Positions 34,220-44,153 of a stretch of DNA of 64,000 nt are shown piece after piece. The notes under the pieces were generated by a model, which ran no database searches, had not been told where the DNA came from, and was given only the letters and a program-made list of their open reading frames with translations. Position 1 is the first letter of the stretch. Each line of letters starts with the position of its first letter. The position numbers and the translations under genes are program-made. Source of the stretch: Robertkochia solimangrovi (GTDB taxonomy: Bacteria > Bacteroidota > Bacteroidia > Flavobacteriales > Flavobacteriaceae); assembly GCF_007279655.1 (NCBI RefSeq), contig NZ_QKWN01000012.1, positions 1-64,000 on the forward strand, in the 5' to 3' direction.

Positions 34220-36697
34220 TTATAAAATTCCTTCACTGCTTTTTGTATTGTCGTCACGCTGTTTTCTTTGGCGGGATTTAACTTTTCCACTGGAGAATCT
34301 GTATTGCAGTCCAAGGTATACGGTACGACTCTCCCAATTGAATTGCCCCCTTTGAGGGTAAGGACGGTCTGTTTTAAAGGCCCATTGTGCCGTGTTGAAG
34401 ATGTCATTGAAATTCAGGCTGATCGTGCCATTACCATCTGCAAAAGCATAACGCGCTCCCGTATTGATGAAATACATCGAGAATGATTGCACCTGAAGGT
34501 CTTCACTTTGGCCGCGATAGAAACCGAAGACCGATAGTGTGAGTTTTTTGGTAACGGTGAAGTTGTTGTTCATTCTGAAATTGAAGATTCCATTATTTAC
34601 CTCAATTTCCTGAGTGATGATGTCATCAACTCCCGGATCAGATACTTCAGGATCCAGCCTTTCGGTTAATCCGCGTTGGGTCTGTGCAAAGAATTCAGTG
34701 CTGGCATTGATGCTCCACCATTCGGTAGGTTTGATATTAGCAGATAATTCCACCCCGTATGCTTCAGTATCATCAAAATTCCTGAAGGTCAGAATCTGTT
34801 TGGTGATATCCAATCGGTCAACATACACCGCACGGTTGATCTCATCTTTGATATTTCTGTAAAAGGCTCCCAGAGTTAAACTTCCGAGTTTTTCAAATCG
34901 ATGGGTATAATTGGTCTCGAATGAATTGGTGAACTGTGGTTTCAATTCTTCATTTCCAAAAGAGGAAAGCAATGGCGTACTCCATTCCCGAATTGGATTT
35001 ACCTGGCCCAGTCCGGGTCTGTCAACCCGCTTACTATAGCTGATCTGGTATTGGTTCTTTTCGGAAGGAGTATAATTGATGAAGGCAGATGGGTAAATCT
35101 GGTTGTAATCATCAGTGAAGCTTCTCACTTGGTTGGTATCTGCTGCTACCGAAACTGTTTCGAAACGCGCACCTACCTGATAGCTCCATTTCTCATAATT
35201 CTGTCCGAAGGTTGCGTAAGCAGAATAAATATCCATACCGTATACAAATTCTGTATCAGGAGTTGGTACCAGATCTCCACTGGAATTAAAGGTGAAACCG
35301 GTAGAACGGTAACCTACATTGGTCTCGAAATTTCTCGATTCAAGTCCGAGTTCCAGCTTAGATTTTTCTCCTATCGGATTAACATAATCCAGGTTGACGA
35401 TAACCTGATCTCTGGCAGTGTTCACATAATCATTGTAGCTTGAAATATTTTCAAAGCCGGAATAATTGAATCTTGCATCCTGATTGCTGTGGAATAGGCT
35501 CCAGTCAGCTTCGAGTTCCAGATTGTGGCCTTCTTTATCGAAGTCCAGTTTGTAATTGAAATTGTATTGTTCGTTGAGATTCTCATCGTCCATCAGGAAG
35601 CTCTGTGTACCGTGAATACCTGAAGGTTCTGCGGCATCTACATCGGTATTTCCAGTTCCTTTTCCATTGAATGAATTCTGATTAGTGAATAACGAGATGG
35701 TATTCTTGTCGTTCAGATAAAAGTCGAAACCGAGTTTATACAGGTGAGACTTGTTGTTATTATTGAAGCCAAATTTCTGTACCTGATATTCATTGTAATC
35801 CGGGCTTGAAGCAAGATCAAGACGTTCTATCTGCCCATCATTGACTTGTTTCCCGATATTATTTCCATAGCTACCGTAAAAATTGAATTTACCGTTTCTA
35901 TAGTTCAGGTCGGCTGAGCTGTTGAATTTGGCTTCTACTTCATAACCCAGTCCTATATTCACATTTCCGTTAAATCCTATATTCGCATTTTTATGAAGCA
36001 CGATATTGATGATACCACTCATTCCTTCCGGGTTATACTTAGCGGATGGATTGGTGATGAGTTCGATGCTTTTGATAGAGGTGGAAGGGATTTGTTTCAA
36101 TAACTGGGCTACAGGTACGTTTGAGAGCTTTCCGTCTACCATTACACGTACATTCGAATTTCCTCGGAGCGATAGGGCTCCGGATTGCTGATCCACATTT
36201 ACGGAAGGAATGTTGTTCATAATGTCTGCTGCAGTAGCACCTTGTGTGGTAAGATCTTTTCCGACATTGATAACCTTTCGGTCAATTTTCTGCTCGATGG
36301 TCGATCGTTCAGCTACAACATCAACTCCTTCCAGTTCGGTGACATTTTCTTTGAGTTCGATAACTCCCAGATCTATGTTACGTGACTGCCGGCTGATTTC
36401 TATGGCTTTGGTGTAGTTTTCATATCCGATGAATTGTACTTCAAACATAAAGGCACCTTCCCCTATATCAACAAGTCGGAATGAGCCGTCCTCGCCGGTG
36501 ATTGCGCCGACCACGGTCGATCCGTCTTCTTTGTTTTTAATCACTACAGTAGCATAAGGAACAGGTTGTTTTAGGGTGGCATCAATGACCTTTCCGGTAA
36601 CAGTACCGATCTTCAGAGGGTCATGAGAGGCTGCGGAAGTCTGTGCGCCTGAATAGATTGAAAATAACAGGACGCACAGAAACAGATTGAGTTTCAT
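34220..36697 (-). CDS. TonB-dependent receptor-like outer-membrane protein
   Basis: 825 residues. After the signal peptide (FLCVLLFSIYSGAQ) come a carboxypeptidase-regulatory-like domain (about 30-115, GTVTGKVIDATLKQPVPYA), a plug domain (about 130-225, with NIPSVNVDQQSGALSLRG and GMSGIINIVL) and a large barrel in the OMP_b-brl_3 style to about 800. A Lys/Arg-rich C-terminal tail (KSRQRKQRDDNTKSSEG) follows the last strand. No SusD partner or TonB-box context is present, so the substrate is unknown. Confidence 0.9.
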   Translation of the reverse strand: MKLNLFLCVLLFSIYSGAQTSAASHDPLKIGTVTGKVIDATLKQPVPYATVVIKNKEDGSTVVGAITGEDGSFRLVDIGEGAFMFEVQFIGYENYTKAIEISRQSRNIDLGVIELKENVTELEGVDVVAERSTIEQKIDRKVINVGKDLTTQGATAADIMNNIPSVNVDQQSGALSLRGNSNVRVMVDGKLSNVPVAQLLKQIPSTSIKSIELITNPSAKYNPEGMSGIINIVLHKNANIGFNGNVNIGLGYEVEAKFNSSADLNYRNGKFNFYGSYGNNIGKQVNDGQIERLDLASSPDYNEYQVQKFGFNNNNKSHLYKLGFDFYLNDKNTISLFTNQNSFNGKGTGNTDVDAAEPSGIHGTQSFLMDDENLNEQYNFNYKLDFDKEGHNLELEADWSLFHSNQDARFNYSGFENISSYNDYVNTARDQVIVNLDYVNPIGEKSKLELGLESRNFETNVGYRSTGFTFNSSGDLVPTPDTEFVYGMDIYSAYATFGQNYEKWSYQVGARFETVSVAADTNQVRSFTDDYNQIYPSAFINYTPSEKNQYQISYSKRVDRPGLGQVNPIREWSTPLLSSFGNEELKPQFTNSFETNYTHRFEKLGSLTLGAFYRNIKDEINRAVYVDRLDITKQILTFRNFDDTEAYGVELSANIKPTEWWSINASTEFFAQTQRGLTERLDPEVSDPGVDDIITQEIEVNNGIFNFRMNNNFTVTKKLTLSVFGFYRGQSEDLQVQSFSMYFINTGARYAFADGNGTISLNFNDIFNTAQWAFKTDRPYPQRGQFNWESRTVYLGLQYRFSSGKVKSRQRKQRDDNTKSSEGIL

Positions 36698-36882
36698 GAG
36701 TTCGTTTTTTGATTGATTTATAATTGATTGATGATTATATAAATGACGACTGTTACAGGGAGTTGTTACACTGATTTTGTTATTTTAACATAAATTAACT
36801 AAAGAGACGTTTGGAAGGAGGTGCTTGAAAGTTAGATCCTAAGGGTTCTGATCCTTAGTTTTTTAAGGGCTTGGTGAAAAAG

Positions 36883-36890
36883 TAATTTTG
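36883..36890 (+). promoter_or_regulatory. -7 box of the CoA-binding protein gene
   Basis: TAATTTTG exact consensus, 32 bases before the ATG at 36923. Confidence 0.45.
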
Positions 36891-36922
36891 TATTTTCGTC
36901 TGGTTAAAAAGAATTGATATCC

Positions 36923-37282
36923 ATGAAGAAGACACTAGTTATCGGAGCCTCAGATAACCCGTCCCGTTATAGTTATCTGGCAGTACAGCGTTTATCGTCT
37001 AAAGGTTTTCCGGTTTACGCATTGGGGAGACATCCGGGAAAGATAAACGGTATTGAGATCGATACAGGAACACCATCTTATCCGGATGTTCATACCGTGA
37101 CATTGTATATAAATCCTTCGAATCAAAAGGAACTATATGAATATTTAACGGGTCTGAATCCGACTCGGGTAATTTTCAACCCGGGAACAGAAAATCCTGA
37201 CCTGGCTGCATTACTTCAGAGCAAGGGAGTGGAAACGATCGCTGCCTGTACTCTTGTTATGCTGGGTACTGGGCAGTATTGA
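36923..37282 (+). CDS. CoA-binding (Rossmann) domain protein
   Basis: 119 residues from the ATG at 36923; an upstream in-frame TTG at 36914 would add three residues. A single CoA_binding domain: VIGASDNPSRYSYLAVQRL (about 5-23) forms the Gly-rich nucleotide loop, and GRHPGKINGIEI follows. These stand-alone proteins resemble the N-terminus of succinyl-CoA synthetase alpha. Role unknown. The last 26 bases overlap the 3' end of the convergent symporter gene. Confidence 0.88.
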   Translation: MKKTLVIGASDNPSRYSYLAVQRLSSKGFPVYALGRHPGKINGIEIDTGTPSYPDVHTVTLYINPSNQKELYEYLTGLNPTRVIFNPGTENPDLAALLQSKGVETIAACTLVMLGTGQY

Positions 37283-38735
37283 GTGATTTTCGGTCAAATT
37301 TGCCATTTGTGTTGAGCAGTAGTAGCAGAAACGTTATTGTACCGTTGAGTATCAGAATAAAGAAGCCGAGGTCGATATCAAAGTCAGATTTTAACCATGA
37401 ACTTATGAAATAGGCGAGTACCGGGGAAGCCAGAGCGATCACTGGAACTAATACATCCCGGGTTTTCAAATTTGTAAATAGGCCGAAGGAGAACATGCCT
37501 AACAACGGACCATAGGTGTATCCTGCGAAAGTGAATAATTTAGAAATGACACTTTCATTTTTGATGAGGTATTTGAAGGTGATGATTACCAGTATAAGTA
37601 TAACAGATAGGATCACATGAATTCTCTTTCGTACTCTGATCTGTTTTTTCGAATCATATTTTTTTTCGATATCCAGTATGTCAACACTCACCGAAGTGGT
37701 TAGTGAGGTCAGGGCACTATCGGCACTACTATATGCAGCTGCGATCAAACCGATGAGAAAGAAGACGAAAACCGCAGTCCCCAGATGCTCAGATGCAAGG
37801 GTAGGAAAGAGATCATCCTTCATCGCGGTCACTCCTTTTTGTCTGGCGAAATCCGTTAGCAATAATCCCATAACCATAAAGAAAAAGTTCACAAAAGTGA
37901 GTACGATGGTAAACCAGAACATATTCTTTTGTGCGTCCTTCAAAGAACGGCAGGTAAGATTCTTTTGCATCATGTCCTGATCGAGACCGGTCATAACTAT
38001 AGCGATAAAGGCTCCGGAAAAGAATTGATTCCAGAAGTAATCGGCACTTCTGGGGTCGTCAAAGAAAAATATCTGTGACATCGGACTTGCCTTTACATAA
38101 TTGAGGAGTCCTGTGGCGCCGATGTTCATTTCGTCGTAGATGGAAACCAGCGTAACACCCACAGCGATCAGCATGAACAGGGTTTGCAAGGTGTCTGTCC
38201 ATACGATGGTTTTGATACCGCTCTTAAAGGTATAGAGCCAGATGAGGATGATAGTGATTGTTACGGTCACCCAAAATGGAATCCCCATCTGATCGAAAAG
38301 AATGATCTGTAAAACATTGGCAACCAGGAAAAGGCGGAAACTTGCTCCTACAATTCGTGAGAGAATAAAGAAGGAAGCCCCGGTCTTGTAGCTGGCGGTG
38401 CCGAATCGTTGTTCGAGATAAGTATAGATCGAAGTAAGATTCAATCGGTAATACAAAGGCAATAGTACAGTTCCTATGACCAAATACCCCAGTATATATC
38501 CCAATACGACCTGCATGTAGCTGAATTTCGAAGCTTCTACCCATCCTGGAACCGAGATGAAGGTAACTCCGCTTAATGAAGCCCCGATCATTCCAAAAGC
38601 AACCACATACCATGGAGATTGACGATTGGCTTTAAAAAAACTTTCATTGCTTTCTTCCTTACCTGTGAAGTACGATATCAGGATCAACATCAGAAAGTAG
38701 GCGGCTATAATGGAAATGATAAAAATTGGTTGCAT
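37257..38735 (-). CDS. Sodium:solute symporter (SSS family)
   Basis: 492 residues with about 13 hydrophobic helices. The signatures GMIGASLSGVTFISVPGWV and LIAAAYSSADSALTSLTTS in the middle are typical of SSS carriers (sodium site Ser/Thr residues in the AAAYSSADSALT helix). The substrate cannot be assigned; family members take up sugars, amino acids, sialic acid or others. It overlaps the 3' end of the CoA-binding gene by 26 bases, tail to tail. Confidence 0.9.
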   Translation of the reverse strand: MQPIFIISIIAAYFLMLILISYFTGKEESNESFFKANRQSPWYVVAFGMIGASLSGVTFISVPGWVEASKFSYMQVVLGYILGYLVIGTVLLPLYYRLNLTSIYTYLEQRFGTASYKTGASFFILSRIVGASFRLFLVANVLQIILFDQMGIPFWVTVTITIILIWLYTFKSGIKTIVWTDTLQTLFMLIAVGVTLVSIYDEMNIGATGLLNYVKASPMSQIFFFDDPRSADYFWNQFFSGAFIAIVMTGLDQDMMQKNLTCRSLKDAQKNMFWFTIVLTFVNFFFMVMGLLLTDFARQKGVTAMKDDLFPTLASEHLGTAVFVFFLIGLIAAAYSSADSALTSLTTSVSVDILDIEKKYDSKKQIRVRKRIHVILSVILILVIITFKYLIKNESVISKLFTFAGYTYGPLLGMFSFGLFTNLKTRDVLVPVIALASPVLAYFISSWLKSDFDIDLGFFILILNGTITFLLLLLNTNGKFDRKSLNTAQYPA

Positions 38736-38815
38736 AGGGAAAATTTACGGCATGCAAAATACAAAACTCGCTTCTAAAATTCATTTATGACTCTTAAAAT
38801 CGTATTTTCGCAGCA

Positions 38816-39433
38816 ATGGACTTCTCATCAAAATTATTGACCAATGCGGTAAGTGAGGTGTCACAATTACCGGGAATTGGGAAGCGAACGGCTCTTAGGC
38901 TGGTTTTGCATCTCCTGAGGCAACCTGCCTCCAGAACAGAAGAACTGGCAGCAGCGCTTTTAACGCTGAAATCTGAAATTCGTTTTTGTAAAAGCTGTCA
39001 TAATATTTCTGATAATGAGCTTTGTGAGATCTGCTCCAATCCAAAAAGAGACGAATCCCTTATTTGTGTAGTTGAAGATATCCGTGATGTCATGGCTATA
39101 GAGAATACAGGGCAATTTAACGGAATATATCACGTTCTCGGAGGGAAGATATCTCCTATGGATGGTGTAGGTCCGCAGGATCTTACTATCGGTTCACTGG
39201 TGCAAAAAGTAAAGGATGGCAAGGTCGCTGAGATCATTTTCGCATTGAGTTCCACCATGGAAGGAGATACTACCAATTTTTATATCTTCAAACAGCTGGA
39301 GCCTTATGAAATAAATACTTCCACTATAGCGAGAGGCATCGCAGTGGGAGATGAACTGGAATATGCAGATGAAGTCACCTTGGGAAGAAGTATCATCAAC
39401 AGGATACCTTTTGAACGATCTTTGAAGACTTAA
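38816..39433 (+). CDS. recR: Recombination mediator protein RecR
   Basis: 205 residues. The helix-hairpin-helix [17 protein letters not shown] (18-34), the C4 zinc finger Cys58, Cys61, Cys70 and Cys73, and a Toprim domain with [12 protein letters not shown] then SSTMEGDTT are all present. It works with RecO (and RecF) to load RecA on single-stranded DNA. Length is normal. It is divergent from the symporter gene and followed 101 bases later by the E2 gene. Confidence 0.96.
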   Translation: MDFSSKLLTNAVSEVSQLPGIGKRTALRLVLHLLRQPASRTEELAAALLTLKSEIRFCKSCHNISDNELCEICSNPKRDESLICVVEDIRDVMAIENTGQFNGIYHVLGGKISPMDGVGPQDLTIGSLVQKVKDGKVAEIIFALSSTMEGDTTNFYIFKQLEPYEINTSTIARGIAVGDELEYADEVTLGRSIINRIPFERSLKT

Positions 39434-39534
39434 AGTTTGAAGTTGGAATAAAATTTATAGTAAAAACAAAATACAGTTTAGTTTTTAATTAATTTCGCAA
39501 AGCGAAAACTTAAAACGAGGCTTAAATTATTAAT

Positions 39535-40893
39535 ATGGCAAAAATTGAACTAAAGCTCCCGCAGATGGGGGAAAGTGTTGCAGAAGCTACGGTAACCGCA
39601 TGGCTAAAAGAGGTGGGTGATTCCATTGAGGCTGATGAGCCTGTTGTGGAAATCGCTACTGATAAGGTGGATTCAGAAGTTCCCAGTGAAGTGGAAGGAA
39701 TTCTGGTCGAGCGGTTTTTTGAGGTGGATGATGTGGTAAAGGTTGGCGAAGTCATTGCAATAATTGAAACAGAGGGAGAGGTCAATGTTAGTTCTTCAAC
39801 TCCGGATGCTGAGGTGATCGAAGAAGAAACGGCAGTTGAACCCGAGCCAGTAGCTATACTTGAGAATGAAATGCGGGATATACAACTCTCAGCATCGGCT
39901 CCTGTGTCGTTTAAAGAAGCAGAGCGTTTTTATTCGCCGCTGGTGAAAAATATAGCAAGAGAAGAGAATATAAGTCTTCAGGAGCTGGAGAATATAGAAG
40001 GAAGTGGTAAGGATGGAAGGGTTACCAAAGATGATGTGCTTGCCTATTTGGGTAACCGCGGAAAAGAAACTACAGCGCCTACGCCTTCATCACAGCCGAA
40101 GCAACAGGAAGTACTTAAGGAGGAAACTGTTAAAGAGCAGCCTGTGAAACCATCTCCGAAACCTATGCCGGTTTCCGTAAACGGACAGGATGAGATCATC
40201 GAAATGTCAAGAATGGGTAAGCTCATTGCGCATCATATGATTGAAAGCGTTCAAACCTCTGCGCATGTTCAGAGTTTTATAGAAGTTGATGTTACCGGTA
40301 TCGTTAAATGGCGCGAAAAAGTTAAAAAATCATTTGAGCAGCGCGAAGGTGAAAAGCTAACCTTTACCCCGATCTTTATGGAGGCAGTGGCGAAGGCGAT
40401 CAAAGATTATCCGATGATCAACATTTCGGTTGACGGAGATCGTATCATAAAGCGTAAAGATATAAATCTGGGAATGGCAGCAGCGCTTCCGGATGGGAAC
40501 CTTATCGTTCCCGTGATCAGGAATGCTGATCAGCTGAATCTGGTAGGCATGGCTAAAAAGGTTAATGATCTGGCTTCTCGTGCAAGAGAAAACAAGCTGA
40601 AACCGGATGAGATTCAGGGTGGGACTTATACGGTAACAAATGTCGGAACTTTTGGTAGTGTTTTTGGTACACCGATCATCAATCAGCCACAGGTAGCGAT
40701 TCTTGCTCTGGGGGCGATACGTAAAGTTCCTGCTGTAATTGAAACACCGGAAGGAGATCTTATCGGAATTCGTCATAAGATGTTTCTCTCACATAGCTAT
40801 GATCATCGCGTCGTGAATGGAGCTCTGGGGGGGCAATTCGTGAAACGGGTTGCCGAATATCTGGAGTCATGGGATTCTGATCGCGAAGTCTAG
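39535..40893 (+). CDS. 2-oxoacid dehydrogenase E2 (dihydrolipoamide acyltransferase)
   Basis: 452 residues. The lipoyl domain (1-78) has the lipoylated Lys44 in ATDKVDSEV. An acidic/Pro linker, a peripheral subunit-binding domain (about 131-172, KNIAREENISLQELENIEGS) and a catalytic domain follow. The catalytic motif reads HRVVNG, with Asn in place of the Asp of the common HRxxDG motif. The form with Asn is, to my knowledge, seen in other Bacteroidota E2 proteins. The branched-chain type (bkd) is likely, but there is no adjacent E1, so 2-oxoglutarate or pyruvate specificity is not excluded. Confidence 0.9.
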   Translation: MAKIELKLPQMGESVAEATVTAWLKEVGDSIEADEPVVEIATDKVDSEVPSEVEGILVERFFEVDDVVKVGEVIAIIETEGEVNVSSSTPDAEVIEEETAVEPEPVAILENEMRDIQLSASAPVSFKEAERFYSPLVKNIAREENISLQELENIEGSGKDGRVTKDDVLAYLGNRGKETTAPTPSSQPKQQEVLKEETVKEQPVKPSPKPMPVSVNGQDEIIEMSRMGKLIAHHMIESVQTSAHVQSFIEVDVTGIVKWREKVKKSFEQREGEKLTFTPIFMEAVAKAIKDYPMINISVDGDRIIKRKDINLGMAAALPDGNLIVPVIRNADQLNLVGMAKKVNDLASRARENKLKPDEIQGGTYTVTNVGTFGSVFGTPIINQPQVAILALGAIRKVPAVIETPEGDLIGIRHKMFLSHSYDHRVVNGALGGQFVKRVAEYLESWDSDREV

Positions 40894-40918
40894 TATTAAA
40901 GACCGAAATTATATAAGA

Positions 40919-40950
40919 AGACCCTGATTCCATCAGGGTTTTCGTTTTTC
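40919..40950 (+). terminator. Terminator of the E2 gene
   Basis: ACCCTGA / TCAGGGT with loop TTCCA (40921-40939), followed by TTTCGTTTTT. Confidence 0.8.
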
Positions 40951-40987
40951 AATAGTTATCTTTACAATTATAAAAAGTACAAGAATT

Positions 40988-41761
40988 ATGGAATTGAATC
41001 TTACCAGGCCCATATGTTTCTTCGACCTGGAAACGACAGGAATCGATGTTGCCAAAGACAGGATCGTTGAAATATCAGTATTGAAGGTGATGCCAAACGG
41101 TAATAGGGAAAGCAGAACCTGGCTGGTTAATCCCGGTATACCTATTCCGGCGGAATCATCGGCAATTCATGGGATAACCGATGAAAAAGTAGCAGGGGAG
41201 CCCACCTTCAAGGAATTGTCAAAGACCATCTATGCGATGATTAAGGATAGTGATCTGGCAGGATACAATTCCGATCGGTTCGATATTCCATTGCTGGCTG
41301 AAGAAATGCTTAGAGCAGGGATAGATTTCGATCTGGGGAACAGGGTTACCGTAGATGTTCAGACCATTTTTCATAAAATGGAGCAACGCACACTTTCTGC
41401 TGCCTATAAGTTCTATTGTGGCAAAACTCTGGAAGATGCTCACAGTGCTGAAGCAGATACGAATGCTACCTATGAAATTCTCAAATCGCAACTCGACCGG
41501 TATGAGGAACTTGAAAATGATATGAGATTCCTCGGATCTTTCACTACCCGTAAGTTAAATGCCGATCTTGCCGGTTTCATCCATTTTGATGAAGACGGCG
41601 ATGAGATCTTTGGATTTGGAAAACATAAAGGGAAAAAAGTTGAGGCGGTAATGGAGGAGGAGCCTGGCTATTTTGGCTGGATGCTTAATGCAGACTTTCC
41701 TTTATATACCAAAAAAGTACTTACTGCGGTTAAATTGAGAAAACTGAATAATAAATTCTGA
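40988..41761 (+). CDS. DnaQ-like 3'-5' exonuclease with C-terminal DUF3820-type domain
   Basis: 257 residues. Exo I motif FFDLETTGI (Asp13, Glu15), Exo II GYNSDRFDIPLL and Exo III HSAEADTNATYE. The C-terminal ~60 residues carry FGFGKHKGKKVEAVMEEEPGYFGWML, the small exonuclease-associated domain (DUF3820-like). It is likely a DEDDh exonuclease for DNA repair or proofreading, distinct from a full DnaQ subunit. A 116-base gap precedes the FAH-family gene. Confidence 0.9.
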   Translation: MELNLTRPICFFDLETTGIDVAKDRIVEISVLKVMPNGNRESRTWLVNPGIPIPAESSAIHGITDEKVAGEPTFKELSKTIYAMIKDSDLAGYNSDRFDIPLLAEEMLRAGIDFDLGNRVTVDVQTIFHKMEQRTLSAAYKFYCGKTLEDAHSAEADTNATYEILKSQLDRYEELENDMRFLGSFTTRKLNADLAGFIHFDEDGDEIFGFGKHKGKKVEAVMEEEPGYFGWMLNADFPLYTKKVLTAVKLRKLNNKF

Positions 41762-41877
41762 TATTCGTAGCCTTGAAATTTTAGCGCCTTTCCATCTGTT
41801 TGCGCCGGACCAATAAGCCATTGGGAATAGAAATATACAGATGAGGTGTAAAAGGTTGCTTATAAGACCAGATTCAT

Positions 41878-42489
41878 ATGAAAATTATTTGTGTTGGAAG
41901 AAATTATACAGCTCATATTGCGGAGCTGAATAATGAAAGGCCTGATGAGCCTGTTATATTCATCAAACCGGATTCTGCAGTATTGCCTAAACAACAGGAT
42001 TTTTATTTACCAGAATTTTCAAATGATGTGCATTATGAAGCAGAGGTGATTGTTAAGATCAAGAAAGTGGGTAAGCATATCAGTGAACGTTTTGCCGGTA
42101 ATTATTATGATGAGGTGAGTCTTGGGATCGATTTTACAGCGAGAGACTTGCAGAGCAAATTAAAAGCAAAGGGTTTGCCGTGGGAAAAGTCTAAAGGATT
42201 CGATGGTTCCGCTATAATAGGTAAGTGGATGCCCAAATCAGAATTGGGCGATCTGGATAATCTGGATTTCTCGCTATACCGTAATGGAGAGCAAGTGCAA
42301 AATGGGAATACTTCATTGATGTTATGGAAGATTGATGCATTAATTTCGTATATTTCGACCTATTTCACGCTCAAAAAAGGAGACGTGATTTTTACCGGAA
42401 CCCCCGAAGGAGTAGGCAAGGTCAATGCCGAAGATCTGCTGGAAGGGTATATCGGTAAAAAGAATGCTTTTACCCTAAAAATCAAATGA
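41878..42489 (+). CDS. Fumarylacetoacetate hydrolase family protein
   Basis: 203 residues. The family core is GRNYTAHIAELN, IKPDSAVL, YEAEVIVKI (metal Glu), GIDFTARDLQ, GFDGSAIIGKW and FTGTPEGVG. Bacterial short FAH members act as acylpyruvases or oxaloacetate decarboxylases (the FAHD1 type). The exact reaction cannot be fixed from sequence. The stop overlaps the ATG of the Hpt gene by 4 bases (ATGA). Confidence 0.9.
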   Translation: MKIICVGRNYTAHIAELNNERPDEPVIFIKPDSAVLPKQQDFYLPEFSNDVHYEAEVIVKIKKVGKHISERFAGNYYDEVSLGIDFTARDLQSKLKAKGLPWEKSKGFDGSAIIGKWMPKSELGDLDNLDFSLYRNGEQVQNGNTSLMLWKIDALISYISTYFTLKKGDVIFTGTPEGVGKVNAEDLLEGYIGKKNAFTLKIK

Positions 42490-42827
42490 ACATGACTTAC
42501 GATCTTTCAAAATTGAATGAGCTTTCAGGTGGGGATGAGGATTTTAATAAATCCATAGTAGAAGTTTTTATGGCAGAGACACCAGATGATGCCGTTGCTT
42601 TGGAATCTTCTGTTGCTGCTGTCGATTTTGATAAAATTTACCAACATGCCCATAAGATCAAACCCAATGCCGATCTTTTGGGAATTACAGAGGCCAGAGA
42701 TGCCCTTCTTGCTATAGAAGGACATGCCAGAGGGGATCAGGATATTGCCAAAATCAAATCGCTTCTGAAGATTGTTCTGGATGAATTGAATAGTGCTTAT
42801 CCATATTTCAAGAATTATATCGCATAA
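42486..42827 (+). CDS. Stand-alone Hpt (histidine phosphotransfer) domain protein
   Basis: 113 residues forming one Hpt four-helix bundle. The phospho-accepting His lies in YQHAHKIKPNADLLGI, which fits the AHxLKxxxxxLG pattern. No receiver or kinase domain is attached, and no histidine kinase is encoded nearby. It is translationally coupled to the FAH gene and precedes cinA by 3 bases. Its phosphorelay partners must be encoded elsewhere. Confidence 0.88.
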   Translation: MNMTYDLSKLNELSGGDEDFNKSIVEVFMAETPDDAVALESSVAAVDFDKIYQHAHKIKPNADLLGITEARDALLAIEGHARGDQDIAKIKSLLKIVLDELNSAYPYFKNYIA

Positions 42828-42830
42828 CTA

Positions 42831-44078
42831 ATGCAAGCTGAGATCATCACAATAGGCGATGAGATCCTGATCGGGCAGATCGTGGATACGAATTCTGCTT
42901 TTATTGCCCGTTCTCTGAACGCTATCGGGATTGGAGTATATCAGATAACATCGATACAGGATGAAAAGGATCAGCTTTTAAAAACCTTTGAGGAGGCAGA
43001 AGGAAGGGCAGATGTGATCATTATCACTGGTGGACTTGGTCCGACCAAGGATGATATTACCAAAAAGACCCTGTGTGAATATTTCGATGATGATCTGATT
43101 CGCGATCCTGACGTTTTGAAAAACATCGAACTCCTTTTTAAAAAATATATAGAGACTCCGATTTCAGATTTGAACCGGGATCAGGCGTTGGTGCCTTCAA
43201 AGGCTCAGGTGTTGATGAACAGGTTCGGCACAGCGCCGGGAATGTGGTTGGAGAAGAATGGTAAGGTCTTTATTTCCTTACCGGGAGTGCCTTACGAAAT
43301 GAAGGCTTTGATCGATCATAAGGTTATTCCTTTATTAAAAGAGAAATTTCATAAATCTCATATCGTACACCGAACGCTCCTCACCTATGGTCTCGGAGAA
43401 AGTGCATTGGCTGAGCGTATCGAAGCCTGGGAAGACACGCTTCCTGCCGGAATAAAACTGGCTTATTTGCCAAATCTTGGAAAAGTTCGTCTCCGACTTA
43501 CCGGAAAAGGTGATGACAAAGAGGCGATCGAAAATGAAATTAACCGGAGGTTTGAAATGCTTCATCCACTGATCGGAGAATATATTGTAGGTTTTGAGGA
43601 TGAAGGAGAGTTGGAAGAGATCATAGGTGATTTGTTGCTAAAAGCAGGAATGACCATTGCAACTGCGGAAAGTTGTACCGGAGGTAAACTTGCCGGACTG
43701 ATCACTTCTGTCCCTGGAGCATCCTCCTGGTTTAAGGGTAGTGTGGTTAGTTATGCCACTGAGGTTAAAGAGAATGTTCTTGGGATCCCTCATGAAATGA
43801 TAGAAGAACATTCCGTAGTAAGCGCTGCAGTAGCTGAGGCGATGGCGGTGAATGTACGGAAACTGATGAATACAGATTTCGCCTTATCAACTACCGGTAA
43901 TGCCGGTCCGTCTAAAGGAGAATCGGATGAAGATGTAGGAACCGTGTTCATCGCGCTGGCTACAAAAGGGGAGGTGATCGTTGAGAAATTCAATTTTGGC
44001 AATCATCGATCGAAAGTGGTGAACAGAGCGATTCATAAAGCGCTGGAAATGCTTAAAAAAGAAATTTTAAAAAAATAA
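42831..44078 (+). CDS. cinA: CinA-like nicotinamide-nucleotide amidohydrolase
   Basis: 415 residues, full two-domain length. The N-terminal COG1058/MoaB-like domain (ITIGDEILIGQIVDTNS, IITGGLGPTKDD) is followed by a C-terminal PncC domain (about 255-415) with nucleophile in ATAESCTGG. It probably deamidates NMN to NaMN in the NAD recycling pathway. It closes the FAH-Hpt-cinA operon. A 75-base gap follows before rpmB. Confidence 0.95.
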   Translation: MQAEIITIGDEILIGQIVDTNSAFIARSLNAIGIGVYQITSIQDEKDQLLKTFEEAEGRADVIIITGGLGPTKDDITKKTLCEYFDDDLIRDPDVLKNIELLFKKYIETPISDLNRDQALVPSKAQVLMNRFGTAPGMWLEKNGKVFISLPGVPYEMKALIDHKVIPLLKEKFHKSHIVHRTLLTYGLGESALAERIEAWEDTLPAGIKLAYLPNLGKVRLRLTGKGDDKEAIENEINRRFEMLHPLIGEYIVGFEDEGELEEIIGDLLLKAGMTIATAESCTGGKLAGLITSVPGASSWFKGSVVSYATEVKENVLGIPHEMIEEHSVVSAAVAEAMAVNVRKLMNTDFALSTTGNAGPSKGESDEDVGTVFIALATKGEVIVEKFNFGNHRSKVVNRAIHKALEMLKKEILKK

Positions 44079-44153
44079 TGTTGGGGTTTGGCTGAACGAT
44101 AAAAAATTCGTTAATTTGCACCCTGTTTTGAAATAACACTAAAGTTTAGAAAG

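Noticed and set aside
40357-40776. 139-codon minus-strand frame inside the E2 gene
   Set aside because: Lies wholly within the conserved catalytic domain of E2, with no signal of its own.
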